Shown here: positions 1 through 6,119 of the stretch, one piece after another
How positions within the stretch are numbered: the first letter of the stretch is position 1
How the letters are laid out: every line of letters starts with the position of its first letter
From: CAWHOW01 sp050013795
GTDB lineage: Bacteria > Bacteroidota > Bacteroidia > Bacteroidales > CG2-30-32-10
Assembly (NCBI GenBank): GCA_050013795.1
Contig: JBEKEO010000175.1
Span: forward strand, 1-6,624
Length of the DNA: 6,624 nt
Direction: 5' to 3'
Program-made: the position numbers and the translations under genes
The notes under the pieces: model-generated
Told to the model about the DNA's origin: nothing
The model's input: the letters and a program-made list of their open reading frames with translations, nothing else
Database searches by the model: none

Positions 1-374
1 GCCTGAAATCCAGCATTTATAGAAAATGTTCTGCTCACCTTTAAATGATAAGAATATATAGCGCTTATCATCTCGGTATTAAGTGTGCCATCACCAGCAT
101 TGTCAGCTGTGGCTATCAAACCTAAACCACCAGACAGGTTATCAACATATCTGTCGTATGATGCACTATATGAAACGAATGTGCCGGGAATATTCGGCCA
201 TTGATCGCGAAAATTTAAAATCAAACGCGGACATACAGAAGAACCTGCAAAAGCGGGATTAAGATAAAGTGGATTTGCATAAAATTGAGAAAAATGCGGA
301 TCCTGAGAATATGCCGTTATCCCTGCCGAAGCTAATATAAAGATGGTCAGGAATATTTTTTTTAATTTAATCAT
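1..374 (-). CDS. PorP/SprF family T9SS membrane protein, N-terminal part (runs off window)
   Basis: The gene starts at the ATG read from 374 down to 372 and stays open to base 1, giving 124 codons; the C-terminal part lies outside the window. Residues 1-24 are a signal peptide: Lys-rich start, hydrophobic core, and a probable cut after AYSQ. The mature start, QDPHFSQFYANPLYLNPA, is the hallmark of the PorP/SprF family, outer-membrane proteins of the type IX secretion system and gliding machinery. By hand alignment about 71 of 102 mature residues match the protein at 585-1568, so the two are tandem paralogues. PorP/SprF members are thought to help deliver or anchor specific T9SS cargo at the surface. 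A Bacteroidota-type promoter lies about 35 bp upstream. Family assignment is firm; the specific partner is unknown. Confidence 0.9.
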   Translation of the reverse strand, partial: MIKLKKIFLTIFILASAGITAYSQDPHFSQFYANPLYLNPAFAGSSVCPRLILNFRDQWPNIPGTFVSYSASYDRYVDNLSGGLGLIATADNAGDGTLNTEMISAIYSYHLKVSRTFSINAGFQ

Positions 375-410
375 ATAAGCCTTTTTCAAATAAATGCTTT
401 TTAGATGTTA

Positions 411-443
411 CAATATTACAAATATTTTTTTTATAACAACAAA
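411..443 (-). promoter_or_regulatory. Candidate Bacteroidota-type promoter of the 1-374 gene
   Basis: Read on the minus strand, TTTG (443-440) is followed after 21 nt by TAATATTG (418-411), five of six matches to the TAnnTTTG -7 consensus. A start of transcription near 405 would leave a leader of about 30 nt before the ATG at 374. The surroundings are very AT-rich, so a chance match is possible. Confidence 0.4.
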
Positions 444-510
444 TATTTTTTTTTGTTATTTATTAAAAAGTATCAGAAATGTACAACTTTATACAATTTT
501 AATGCAATAA

Positions 511-523
511 GGTTACAGTAACC
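511..523. promoter_or_regulatory. 13-bp perfect palindrome, possible operator
   Basis: GGTTACAGTAACC is a perfect dyad with 6-bp arms around one central base. It is unusually GC-containing for this AT-rich 210-bp gap between the two PorP/SprF genes. It lies about 70 bp upstream of the candidate promoter of the 1-374 gene and about 60 bp after the stop codon of the 585-1568 gene. It could bind a dimeric regulator or form a small hairpin in the 3' end of the upstream transcript. No T-run follows, so it does not look like an intrinsic terminator. Confidence 0.3.
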
Positions 524-584
524 CGGAAAATTTATTAATCAACTTTTTAAATAAATTATTTATGCAAATTATCATAATAATAAA

Positions 585-1568
585 CTAAAATACAGGACAA
601 TTTATTGCCCTCATACGTTTTCTTTTTGGTTTGCAGCTAAATTGAAAACCCATAGATAATTCGTGCGCTCCACCCGAAACAGCGCTCAACCTTGAAACAG
701 TAACATCATAACTGTATCCCACTTTAAAAAAAATTGTTTGAAAACCTAATAACGCAATAAAAGCATCTGGATTTTGAAAACTTTGCCTGAACCAAATTCC
801 ACTAACGAGAGGATATTTATTAAAATATAAGCCGTAATTAATTTCTTCAGAATTCAGCTGTTTCATAATAAGGATATTCGGTGAAAAAGTCGGATCTTCA
901 ATTCGTCTTCTTTTTCCATGTTTATTCAGATCAATTATTCCGCCTGCATGAACCGTGTATTCTATAGGCAGCTTACCAGTGCCAAGAAAAGCTTCACTTG
1001 GCTGTGTAAGATGATGTATAGCCACACCTGCATAAAAACTTTCACCATAGACCAAACCACCAGCAGAAAAATCAGGAACTCCAACCACTAAGTTTTGAGG
1101 TTGTTTTTCATTTGTATTATATATAAATCCATCTTTCGGACTTAACATATCATTAAAAGTCAGTTTGCTCCAATCTAATTTGCTCTGAATGTACGATGCC
1201 TGAAACGCCATGTTGATAGAAATTAACCTGCTAACTGACATTTTATAAGAATACATTCCGCTAATTATTGTTGTATTAAGAGTTCCCTGCCCTGCATTAT
1301 CGGCATTGAACATTAGCCCTACTCCTCCTGAAAGAAAATCAACATGCTGATCGTAAGAAGCGCTGTATGAAATATATTGCCCGGGTATGGCAGGCCATTG
1401 GTTCCTGTAATTCAATATTAACCTGGGGCATACTGGATTTCCGGCATAGGCAGGATTTAAATAAATAGGGTTTGCATAATATTGAGAAAAATGAATATCC
1501 TGCGCGTAGATATTACCTGCCGTAAAAAATAACATGCACTCAAAAGACAAAAAAAGCTTTCGTAGCAT
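585..1568 (-). CDS. PorP/SprF family type IX secretion system membrane protein
   Basis: A complete 327-residue protein, the usual length for the PorP/SprF family. Residues 1-23 form a signal peptide ending in YAQ. The mature protein opens with DIHFSQYYANPIYLNPAYAG (24-43), the family signature, and closes with GYSYD, GAHE and a final CPVF, which are typical family C-terminal features, so both ends are intact. Alternating short strands between them fit an outer-membrane beta-structure. Established members (SprF of Flavobacterium johnsoniae, PorP of Porphyromonas gingivalis) are needed for surface delivery of particular T9SS cargo. The gene follows the SprB-repeat protein (1991-3517) on the same strand, as sprF follows sprB, but a 422-bp gap with a terminator separates them, so it probably has its own promoter. 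The next gene (1-374) is a close paralogue. The ATG at 1568 is chosen because it puts the signal peptide at the N-terminus. Confidence 0.93.
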   Translation of the reverse strand: MLRKLFLSFECMLFFTAGNIYAQDIHFSQYYANPIYLNPAYAGNPVCPRLILNYRNQWPAIPGQYISYSASYDQHVDFLSGGVGLMFNADNAGQGTLNTTIISGMYSYKMSVSRLISINMAFQASYIQSKLDWSKLTFNDMLSPKDGFIYNTNEKQPQNLVVGVPDFSAGGLVYGESFYAGVAIHHLTQPSEAFLGTGKLPIEYTVHAGGIIDLNKHGKRRRIEDPTFSPNILIMKQLNSEEINYGLYFNKYPLVSGIWFRQSFQNPDAFIALLGFQTIFFKVGYSYDVTVSRLSAVSGGAHELSMGFQFSCKPKRKRMRAINCPVF

Positions 1569-1667
1569 AAATATTTTGATAAAATAAAAGCATTCAGTTA
1601 TGTGGTTCAGAATGCTGTTTACACTGCAATAACAACGATGTAAATTTAATGAATTTAATTGATATAT

Positions 1668-1679
1668 TTTGTTAACAAA
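1668..1679. promoter_or_regulatory. 12-bp perfect palindrome upstream of the PorP/SprF gene
   Basis: TTTGTTAACAAA is a perfect 12-bp dyad, flanked on both sides by alternating AT sequence. It lies 100 bp upstream of the ATG at 1568 and overlaps the only TTTG that could act as a -33 element there. It could be an operator, but short AT-rich palindromes arise easily by chance in such sequence. Confidence 0.25.
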
Positions 1680-1920
1680 TATATATTCAGGGAATTGTTA
1701 ATTCTTTTTTTTAATAAATTATTGTACCATATATGTATACCATTCATTTATTGATCGCCTGGAAAGCCTTATAACATAAGCAATGCAAGAGATTGTTGAA
1801 TTTTGTTTGTTTTCTGCATTAGAAAAGAAAATAATTTTTATTCAGGCAAAAAAACATTTATAAGCTTAGGAGAAAATACGAGTTTTACTAAGTGGAATTA
1901 CCAAGAAGAATTTTTAGACT

Positions 1921-1963
1921 AAAAACAATAAATAAAAAACCGATGAATATTTTCACCGGGTTT
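1921..1963 (-). terminator. Intrinsic terminator after the SprB-repeat gene
   Basis: Read on the minus strand, 1963-1937 folds into a hairpin. Five pairs (AAACC/GGTTT) are followed by one bulged C, then six more pairs (GGTGAA/TTCATC, including one G-U), with loop AATA. The T-rich tract TTTATTTATTGTTTTT follows directly (1936-1921). It starts 27 nt after the stop codon at 1991, the expected position for the end of that transcript. On the plus strand the stem is not followed by a T-run, so it acts in one direction. Confidence 0.75.
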
Positions 1964-1990
1964 AATTAAAAATGAAATATTAATAAACCT

Positions 1991-3517
1991 TTATTCTTTA
2001 ATAAATTTCTTTACAGCAATTCCTTTTTCGGTTGTCGCTCTAATAAAGTATACACCTCTGGCAAAGTTGCTGCAATCAATGGTTTTGACAGAGGTTGTGT
2101 AAAGCAGTCGGCCTGTAATATCTGTTATTTCTATGTTTTTAATTTGCATAGACGTTTGTATTTGCAAATTACCGGTAGTTGGATTTGGATAAACATTTAT
2201 CCGGTCAGCTAATTCATTTACACTAATTCCTGTGGTTCCCGGAATTACTGTTACAGATATGATAGAGTTTGGAGATTTGCTTAGATATGAAGAATCGCAA
2301 TAGGTACTGGTGCACATGCCGTTGCTGACAGTAAGACAAATTTTGTAATTCCCTGCTGCACTATAGGTATGCGATGGATAAGCAATAGTATCGTAAGTGC
2401 CATCGCCCCAACTCCAAAAATAAGATATTATTGACTGGAAACCCGTTGATGCATTTGCAATATAGTAATGATGCGGTGTTGTTGAATCAGGATATATAAT
2501 AAAATATGCGTTAATCTTAACACTAACTGTAATACTTTTTACTATCACGCATCCCATAGAATCGGTAACAGTAAGGTCATAAATGCCGGGGCATAAATTG
2601 TCAATATTCTCAGTAGTTTGCCCGTTGCTCCATATATAATGATAGTTTCCACTGGAGAAAGGTGTACCGCCTGTAATTGCTGAAGTAATTTCACCATCGC
2701 AGGAATCCGGGCACAGGGCATTAAGGCTGTCAATATGAACATCCATAGGAGAAGGCTGGGAAATGAAAAAAGAGCGAATAATGGTACAACCATTATGGTC
2801 GGTAATAGTGATGGTATAAACACCGCCGGAAAGATTCATAATATTCTGAGTACTGTCGCTATTACTCCAGTGATAGCTCCAGGGGTATGTCCCCCCAACA
2901 ACATTTAACGCAATAGAACCAATATCACTGCACGTTATGATAGTATCAGTACCGCCGGTAGCAACAATACAATTTAACTGAGTTGGTTGAAGTACCTGGG
3001 CGCTTCCAACAGCAGTACAACCATCATGATCGGTAACTGTAACCGTATATATGCCAGCAACAACACCTGTTAAATTCGGGCTGGTTCGTGTATCTGACCA
3101 AATATAATGATAGGAAGAAGTTCCGCCTGTAACAATTGACATAATGGAAGAAGTGTCGCCAAAACATCTAACTGAATCTGCAGTTAAAGTTAAGCCGAGT
3201 TGTGCCGGCTGATAAACCGTTGCTGATGCAGTAGCAGTATTGGCAGCTCCATCGGTAACTGTAACGGTGTATGTTCCGGCAGGCATTCCTGAAATTACTG
3301 CAGTAGTTTGTGCTGAACTCCATAAATAGGAATAAGGCAGAGTTCCTGCGCTGGCAGTTGCTGTAACAGTTCCGTCGTGCATCCCGTAACATAAAACAGA
3401 ATCAGCAAAAATAACAACCGAAAGTGATTGCCCCTGTGTATTGCCGGCTATAGTCAGCATAATAATTACCCATATTGCTATAATAGCGGAAAGGGATTTT
3501 TTAAGTAAATTTTTCAT
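1991..3517 (-). CDS. Secreted SprB-repeat / PKD protein with T9SS type A sorting domain
   Basis: A 508-residue surface or secreted protein. Residues 1-30 are a signal peptide (Lys-rich start, long hydrophobic core, NTQGQ end). Four SprB-type repeats follow at about 31-104, 106-178, 181-254 and 257-331. Each has a Cys near its start, a YxW-S core, a GxYxVTVTD block and, in the first three, a closing QP. A PKD domain occupies about 336-415, with FWSWGDGTYDT (367-377) and HTYSAAGNY (383-391). The last 73 residues (436-508) are a type A C-terminal sorting domain, with NVYPNPTTGN (441-450), ITDITGR, RGVYFIR and the end KKFIKE, which directs export through the T9SS. SprB repeats are known from the mobile gliding adhesin SprB and related adhesins. 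This protein is far shorter, so adhesion is a reasonable inference but unproven. A terminator follows it, and PorP/SprF genes lie downstream. Confidence 0.92.
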   Translation of the reverse strand: MKNLLKKSLSAIIAIWVIIMLTIAGNTQGQSLSVVIFADSVLCYGMHDGTVTATASAGTLPYSYLWSSAQTTAVISGMPAGTYTVTVTDGAANTATASATVYQPAQLGLTLTADSVRCFGDTSSIMSIVTGGTSSYHYIWSDTRTSPNLTGVVAGIYTVTVTDHDGCTAVGSAQVLQPTQLNCIVATGGTDTIITCSDIGSIALNVVGGTYPWSYHWSNSDSTQNIMNLSGGVYTITITDHNGCTIIRSFFISQPSPMDVHIDSLNALCPDSCDGEITSAITGGTPFSSGNYHYIWSNGQTTENIDNLCPGIYDLTVTDSMGCVIVKSITVSVKINAYFIIYPDSTTPHHYYIANASTGFQSIISYFWSWGDGTYDTIAYPSHTYSAAGNYKICLTVSNGMCTSTYCDSSYLSKSPNSIISVTVIPGTTGISVNELADRINVYPNPTTGNLQIQTSMQIKNIEITDITGRLLYTTSVKTIDCSNFARGVYFIRATTEKGIAVKKFIKE

Positions 3518-3537
3518 TTTACTTGTTTTTACAAAAT

Positions 3538-3545
3538 CAAAGATA
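3538..3545 (-). promoter_or_regulatory. Candidate -7 promoter element of the SprB-repeat gene
   Basis: TATCTTTG, read from 3545 down to 3538, matches the Bacteroidota -7 consensus TAnnTTTG at every fixed position. No TTTG is present at the expected -33 distance, so only half of the promoter is recognisable. Transcription from about 3533 would leave a short A-rich leader of roughly 15 nt before the ATG at 3517. Confidence 0.4.
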
Positions 3546-3595
3546 AATATTTATTTGCTTTGTTTTATAGACGTTAATTTTTTTTATTCGTTGCC

Positions 3596-3637
3596 TTACA
3601 CTTTAATATTCTGCTCCTTAATAAATTTCTTCACAGT
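3596..3637 (-). pseudogene. Relic of a T9SS C-terminal sorting domain (last 13 codons)
   Basis: On the minus strand, 3637-3596 reads TVKKFIKEQNIKV followed by TAA. TVKKFIKE matches the end of type A sorting domains, and the SprB-repeat protein itself ends VKKFIKE. The DNA at 3618-3636 matches the tail of that gene (1998-2016) at 18 of 19 bases. An in-frame TAA at 3640-3638 closes the frame just upstream, so there is no start and no gene body. The fragment abuts the heptad array that begins at 3641. It is best read as the surviving 3' end of a lost or rearranged T9SS cargo gene. Confidence 0.6.
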
Positions 3638-3640
3638 TTA

Positions 3641-3721
3641 GTTGGGAGTTATGAGTTGGGAGTCGGGAGTTTTTTTATTTCAATATTTTACTCCTAACTC
3701 ATTACTCAAGACTCATTACTC
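3641..3721. repeat. Inverted pair of degenerate GAGTNNN heptad arrays
   Basis: On the plus strand, 3641-3670 is a run of seven-base units of the form GTTGGGA, GTTATGA, GTTGGGA, GTCGGGA. After a 20-bp AT-only-but-one spacer (3671-3690), 3691-3721 is a run of CTCCTAA, CTCATTA, CTCAAGA, CTCATTA, CTC. The second run is the inverse type of the first, so both are GAGTNNN arrays facing each other. As a hairpin, I count 20 Watson-Crick pairs plus one G-U over 30 positions, with the GAGT/ACTC clamps in register every seven bases and mismatches in the variable bases. The right arm runs into the end of the beta-helix gene and supplies its last Glu codon and stop codon (3716-3718). No T-run follows, so it is not a standard terminator, but it may protect the mRNA 3' end. 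Confidence 0.8.
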
Positions 3722-5116
3722 TTTTACAAACTTTCCAACTTTATAAACTTTCTCACTTTTAACTTGAACAACATACACCCCGCTAGGAAATGCTGAAACA
3801 TCAATATTTGTTTTATTGCCTGTTGTTGCAAGGGTTTTTATTAGCTGTCCTTGTATGTTTAAAATTTCTATAGCTGATTTTTGCAGAGATTCAATAATTA
3901 TATTATCAATTGTAGGGTTAGGGTAAATTTGAATATTGTTTTCTTTAGCACTTATTGGTTCATATATTCCATAAGTTAAATAACATCCAAAAGTATCAAT
4001 TGGCATAAAAGAAACAAGACCATAACTGGCATTATCATAACCATCATAGATTACTAATTCGGTAGAAGCCGAATCGGCAGTGCACCAGTAATTGCCGGGA
4101 AGGCTTATGTTTGCTGTGGAAAGATATTTTAAATCATAAGTAGTGTTATTACATATTTTATTACAAACTAAATGGCAACTATCATATACTCCAAGTAATA
4201 TTCCAATATTATTACTATCTATTACATTATATTTTATAATATCCAAAGATAATACGCCTCCAAGTATAGAATATTTTAACCCTATTCCATTATTTACGAT
4301 TTGACAATTTAAAATACTATCCTCACCAAGACTATTCATAGAAAACTCAATACCTTCCACTGAATTTGAATAAATATGCGTATTGAAAATCTTAGTTCTC
4401 CCACCAGATTGTTTATATAAACCAGTATCATTATTATAAATATTGCAATTAATTATATCTGTTGTCGACATACCTGTAACTCCTGTGCCATTATTATTGA
4501 AATTGCAATTATTGAGTTTGACACCTTCAGCAATCCAAATTCCGGCAGTATGATTATTGTAAAAATTACAATAATTAAAATTCGTCATATACACCTCATT
4601 AGCACCATATTCAATATTGTTAAAAAAATTACAAGTGTCTACAATACCAATTCTGCTTTCACCTATTAAACCGTTAAGATTATTATAAAAATTTGAATGT
4701 TTAATAACCAAATTGTCATAACTACTCCAGTCTCCTATTCCGTAAGTTGCATATTTGAAATTGCAATAACTGTATTTATTAGCTAATGAGTCATAATAAT
4801 AATTAAATATACCTTTATAAATTCCCGGAGTAGGAGAAGCTGCATTACTTGTAAAAGTGATAGAGTCGGCACTGGTTCCTAATGCAATGATATTTCCTCT
4901 TACTTCAATCAACGTAGTGTTATCAAACTTCACAGTTACTCCCGGCTGAATAGTAAGTGTTACCCCCGGAAACACAACTACACTATCAGTTATTATGTAA
5001 GGGCTGCCTGCCAAAGTCCAAGCAGTGCTGGAATAAATTCCGCCGCTAACGTTGGTTTGCGCATTAATAAAGCTTACAAAGCTTATAAATGCAATAAAGA
5101 GTATTAGTTTTTTCAT
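3716..5116 (-). CDS. Secreted right-handed parallel beta-helix protein with T9SS type A sorting domain
   Basis: A 466-residue secreted protein. Residues 1-20 are a signal peptide (KK start, Phe/Ile-rich core, INAQ end). Residues about 28-90 form the N-terminal section common in such proteins, with VFPGVTLTIQPGVTVKF (48-64) and a capping ITFTS. From about 118 to 324 short turns such as CNFYNN recur near residues 118, 141, 162, 183, 204, 224, 246, 271, 296 and 318. This is a step of 20-25 residues, the length of one beta-helix coil, with stacked Asn ladders. GNYWCTAD (341-348) and the following IYDGYD segment mark the usual end of the helix. A type A sorting domain closes the protein (about 392-466: IQIYPNPT, SGVYVVQV, KFVKE). 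Relatives include carbohydrate-binding or degrading proteins and adhesins. I see no convincing catalytic residues, so function is unassigned. It sits 45 bp after the lipoprotein gene, probably in the same transcript. Confidence 0.9.
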   Translation of the reverse strand: MKKLILFIAFISFVSFINAQTNVSGGIYSSTAWTLAGSPYIITDSVVVFPGVTLTIQPGVTVKFDNTTLIEVRGNIIALGTSADSITFTSNAASPTPGIYKGIFNYYYDSLANKYSYCNFKYATYGIGDWSSYDNLVIKHSNFYNNLNGLIGESRIGIVDTCNFFNNIEYGANEVYMTNFNYCNFYNNHTAGIWIAEGVKLNNCNFNNNGTGVTGMSTTDIINCNIYNNDTGLYKQSGGRTKIFNTHIYSNSVEGIEFSMNSLGEDSILNCQIVNNGIGLKYSILGGVLSLDIIKYNVIDSNNIGILLGVYDSCHLVCNKICNNTTYDLKYLSTANISLPGNYWCTADSASTELVIYDGYDNASYGLVSFMPIDTFGCYLTYGIYEPISAKENNIQIYPNPTIDNIIIESLQKSAIEILNIQGQLIKTLATTGNKTNIDVSAFPSGVYVVQVKSEKVYKVGKFVKE

Positions 5117-5161
5117 ATAAATTATATTTTAATTTTATTCATAAATATTAAGCAAATAATA

Positions 5162-5503
5162 TTATTTCTCTTCAGTAAAATTAAACGTTGCTGTATCATT
5201 TTTTAATACAAGAGTACCTATTCCACCAGATGATTTAACTGAAACAATAGTATAATTATCAGTCATACTATTACTTGTATTTGTAATACATATCTTATTT
5301 TTATGATCAAAGAAATTCCATTTATAATTGCTAGTATGCGTTAAAAAATAATTATCAACACTTCCATTTCTATTAAAGAACATTGGTAAATTACAACCCT
5401 GAGTAGAATTATAACACCACCCATTCTTTTGGCAAAGTTTATCCTTTTCGCAACCCATAAGAATGATTATCAGTATTAGAATCACACTATTGGTTTTTCT
5501 CAT
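5162..5503 (-). CDS. Small Bacteroidota lipoprotein of unknown function
   Basis: A 113-residue lipoprotein. Residues 1-17 are a signal peptide with an Ile/Leu-rich core ending in the lipobox LMGC, and Cys18 is the predicted lipidated residue. CEKDK follows. A Lys-Asp pair just after the lipidated Cys is reminiscent of surface-export signals of Bacteroidota lipoproteins, but this is only suggestive. A Cys-rich patch follows (Cys24, 30, 37). The C-terminal half alternates hydrophobic and polar residues (KWNFFD, ICITN, YTIVSV, GTLVL, ATFNF), the look of the small lipocalin-like beta-barrels frequent in this phylum. It is the first gene of a probable two-gene transcript with the beta-helix gene 45 bp downstream, and has its own candidate promoter. 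Gene reality is well supported by the lipobox and promoter; the fold is a guess. Confidence 0.78.
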   Translation of the reverse strand: MRKTNSVILILIIILMGCEKDKLCQKNGWCYNSTQGCNLPMFFNRNGSVDNYFLTHTSNYKWNFFDHKNKICITNTSNSMTDNYTIVSVKSSGGIGTLVLKNDTATFNFTEEK

Positions 5504-5525
5504 AAATAATTGGTTTTAAAACCCG

Positions 5526-5557
5526 TAAAGGTAAGAAATAATATTGTATTTGCCAAA
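5526..5557 (-). promoter_or_regulatory. Candidate promoter of the lipoprotein / beta-helix gene pair
   Basis: On the minus strand TTTG (5557-5554) is followed after 20 nt by TACCTTTA (5533-5526), five of six fixed matches to TAnnTTTG. Spacing fits the Bacteroidota promoter layout. Transcription from about 5521 would leave a leader of some 17 nt before the ATG at 5503. The -33 box sits at the edge of an inverted repeat (5558-5586), which could affect its use. Confidence 0.45.
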
Positions 5558-5586
5558 TTCATTAAAATTCATTTCACTTTAATGAA
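5558..5586. repeat. AT-rich 9-bp inverted repeat
   Basis: TTCATTAAA (5558-5566) and TTTAATGAA (5578-5586) are exact inverse complements around an 11-nt loop. The element lies 68 bp after the stop codon of the 5654-6049 gene and touches the -33 box of the lipoprotein promoter. It may be a weak 3' hairpin for the first or an operator for the second. No T-run follows on the minus strand. Confidence 0.4.
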
Positions 5587-5620
5587 CAAACGAACAATTG
5601 AACATTTGAACAAACGAATA
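5584..5620. repeat. Degenerate octanucleotide array (GAACNNNN)
   Basis: On the plus strand four eight-base units follow each other: GAACAAAC (5584), GAACAATT (5592), GAACATTT (5600) and GAACAAAC (5608), and then a partial GAATA. The GAAC core is constant and only the last four bases vary. The first and fourth units are identical. The array lies in the 150-bp gap between the 5654-6049 gene and the lipoprotein gene and overlaps no coding sequence. Confidence 0.75.
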
Positions 5621-5653
5621 GGGGATAGATGAAAAAAGTGAAGAGCCTTTTAT

Positions 5654-6049
5654 TTATAATTTTATTTTCCTTGCAATGCCGTATATAATGCAGTAGCCAT
5701 CGCCCATTGCAGAATTGGCATTGGCAACTATGGTTAGCTTTTTGTTTTCAACAATAGCCGTATCGGAACTGCCTGTGGAAATAAATTTGCTAAAGGAATC
5801 GGCATAGGAATTAAGTATTTCGCCCGATACCATTTGTTCTATAGCGGCAGTATCGGTTATAATAAAAAGAGTGGTGCTGCTAAATGCAGTATTTCCGGCA
5901 AAAAACCTGAGTTCGGCCATAGCCACGCTCCATGCATAGCCTCTGCCGGGAGCAGGGAGTTGTGGAATATCAATTGCAATGTTATTGGCGGTTTTTAGCT
6001 GCGCTGCTGTGATGGTTAATTTAAATGTGGTGAAGGATGTTGTTGCCAT
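5654..6049 (-). CDS. Hypothetical protein resembling small phage structural proteins
   Basis: A 131-residue protein starting MATTSFTTFKLTITAAQLKT. No signal peptide, lipobox or membrane segment is visible, unlike the secreted proteins to its left. The layout is a short start with an AAQLKT-AIDIPQ segment, the PAPGRG motif (32-37) followed by strands, a Ser/Thr/Ala-rich middle, and a closing GDGYCIIYGIARKI strand pair. This resembles small beta-sandwich proteins found in phages and prophages, in which a PAPGxGK-type motif is followed by strands and a final G-x-x-x-V-x-Y strand. The resemblance is from memory, not a search. The reading frame continues open to an ATG at 6277, but those 76 extra codons lie in the hairpin-rich repeat and are Arg/Lys-rich and unlike the rest, so I use the ATG at 6049. 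It looks somewhat GC-richer than the genes to its left. Confidence 0.65.
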   Translation of the reverse strand: MATTSFTTFKLTITAAQLKTANNIAIDIPQLPAPGRGYAWSVAMAELRFFAGNTAFSSTTLFIITDTAAIEQMVSGEILNSYADSFSKFISTGSSDTAIVENKKLTIVANANSAMGDGYCIIYGIARKIKL

Positions 6050-6084
6050 GATTTTAAATTTAAGGTTTATAATCTTATTTAATT

Positions 6085-6110
6085 GTTCTTTTGTCTTGAC
6101 ACAAAAGAAC
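6085..6110. repeat. Hairpin 1 of the repeat element
   Basis: GTTCTTTTGT (6085-6094) and ACAAAAGAAC (6101-6110) pair perfectly over 10 bp around loop CTTGAC. The loop itself can pair with GTCAAG at 6117-6122, so two alternative stems compete. It lies 36 bp upstream of the ATG at 6049. Confidence 0.8.
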
Positions 6111-6119
6111 CAAAAAGTC

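Larger units (their letters stand above)
1569..1990. other. 422-bp intergenic gap between the SprB-repeat gene and the PorP/SprF gene
   Basis: The stretch is strongly AT-rich and holds no convincing gene. Its right end carries the intrinsic terminator of the upstream gene (1921-1963). The rest is the upstream region of the PorP/SprF gene. A weak promoter guess on the minus strand is TTTG at 1679-1676, then 18 nt, then TAAATTCA at 1657-1650, but the -7 match is poor and I do not list it separately. The leader would then be about 80 nt. Confidence 0.6.

Noticed and set aside
1783..1863. Plus-strand 26-codon frame in the 422-bp gap
   Set aside because: Too short, with no initiation signal, promoter or recognisable sequence; expected by chance in AT-rich DNA.
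2545..2823. Minus-strand open frame of 92 codons
   Set aside because: It lies fully inside the SprB-repeat gene in another frame and is a shadow of it.
3168..3392. Minus-strand open frame of 74 codons
   Set aside because: Shadow of the SprB-repeat gene; Cys/Arg/Ser-rich composition is typical of an out-of-frame reading.
3441..3641. Plus-strand open frame of 66 codons
   Set aside because: It overlaps the start of the SprB-repeat gene antisense and runs through AT-rich intergenic DNA; hydrophobic composition follows from T-rich sequence.
3641..3721. Heptad hairpin as an intrinsic terminator of the beta-helix gene
   Set aside because: The stem is long and mismatched, with a 19-20-nt loop, and no T-run follows it on the minus strand.
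3641..3721. Heptad arrays as a CRISPR array
   Set aside because: Units are only seven bases, degenerate and adjacent, with no spacers, and no cas gene is in view.
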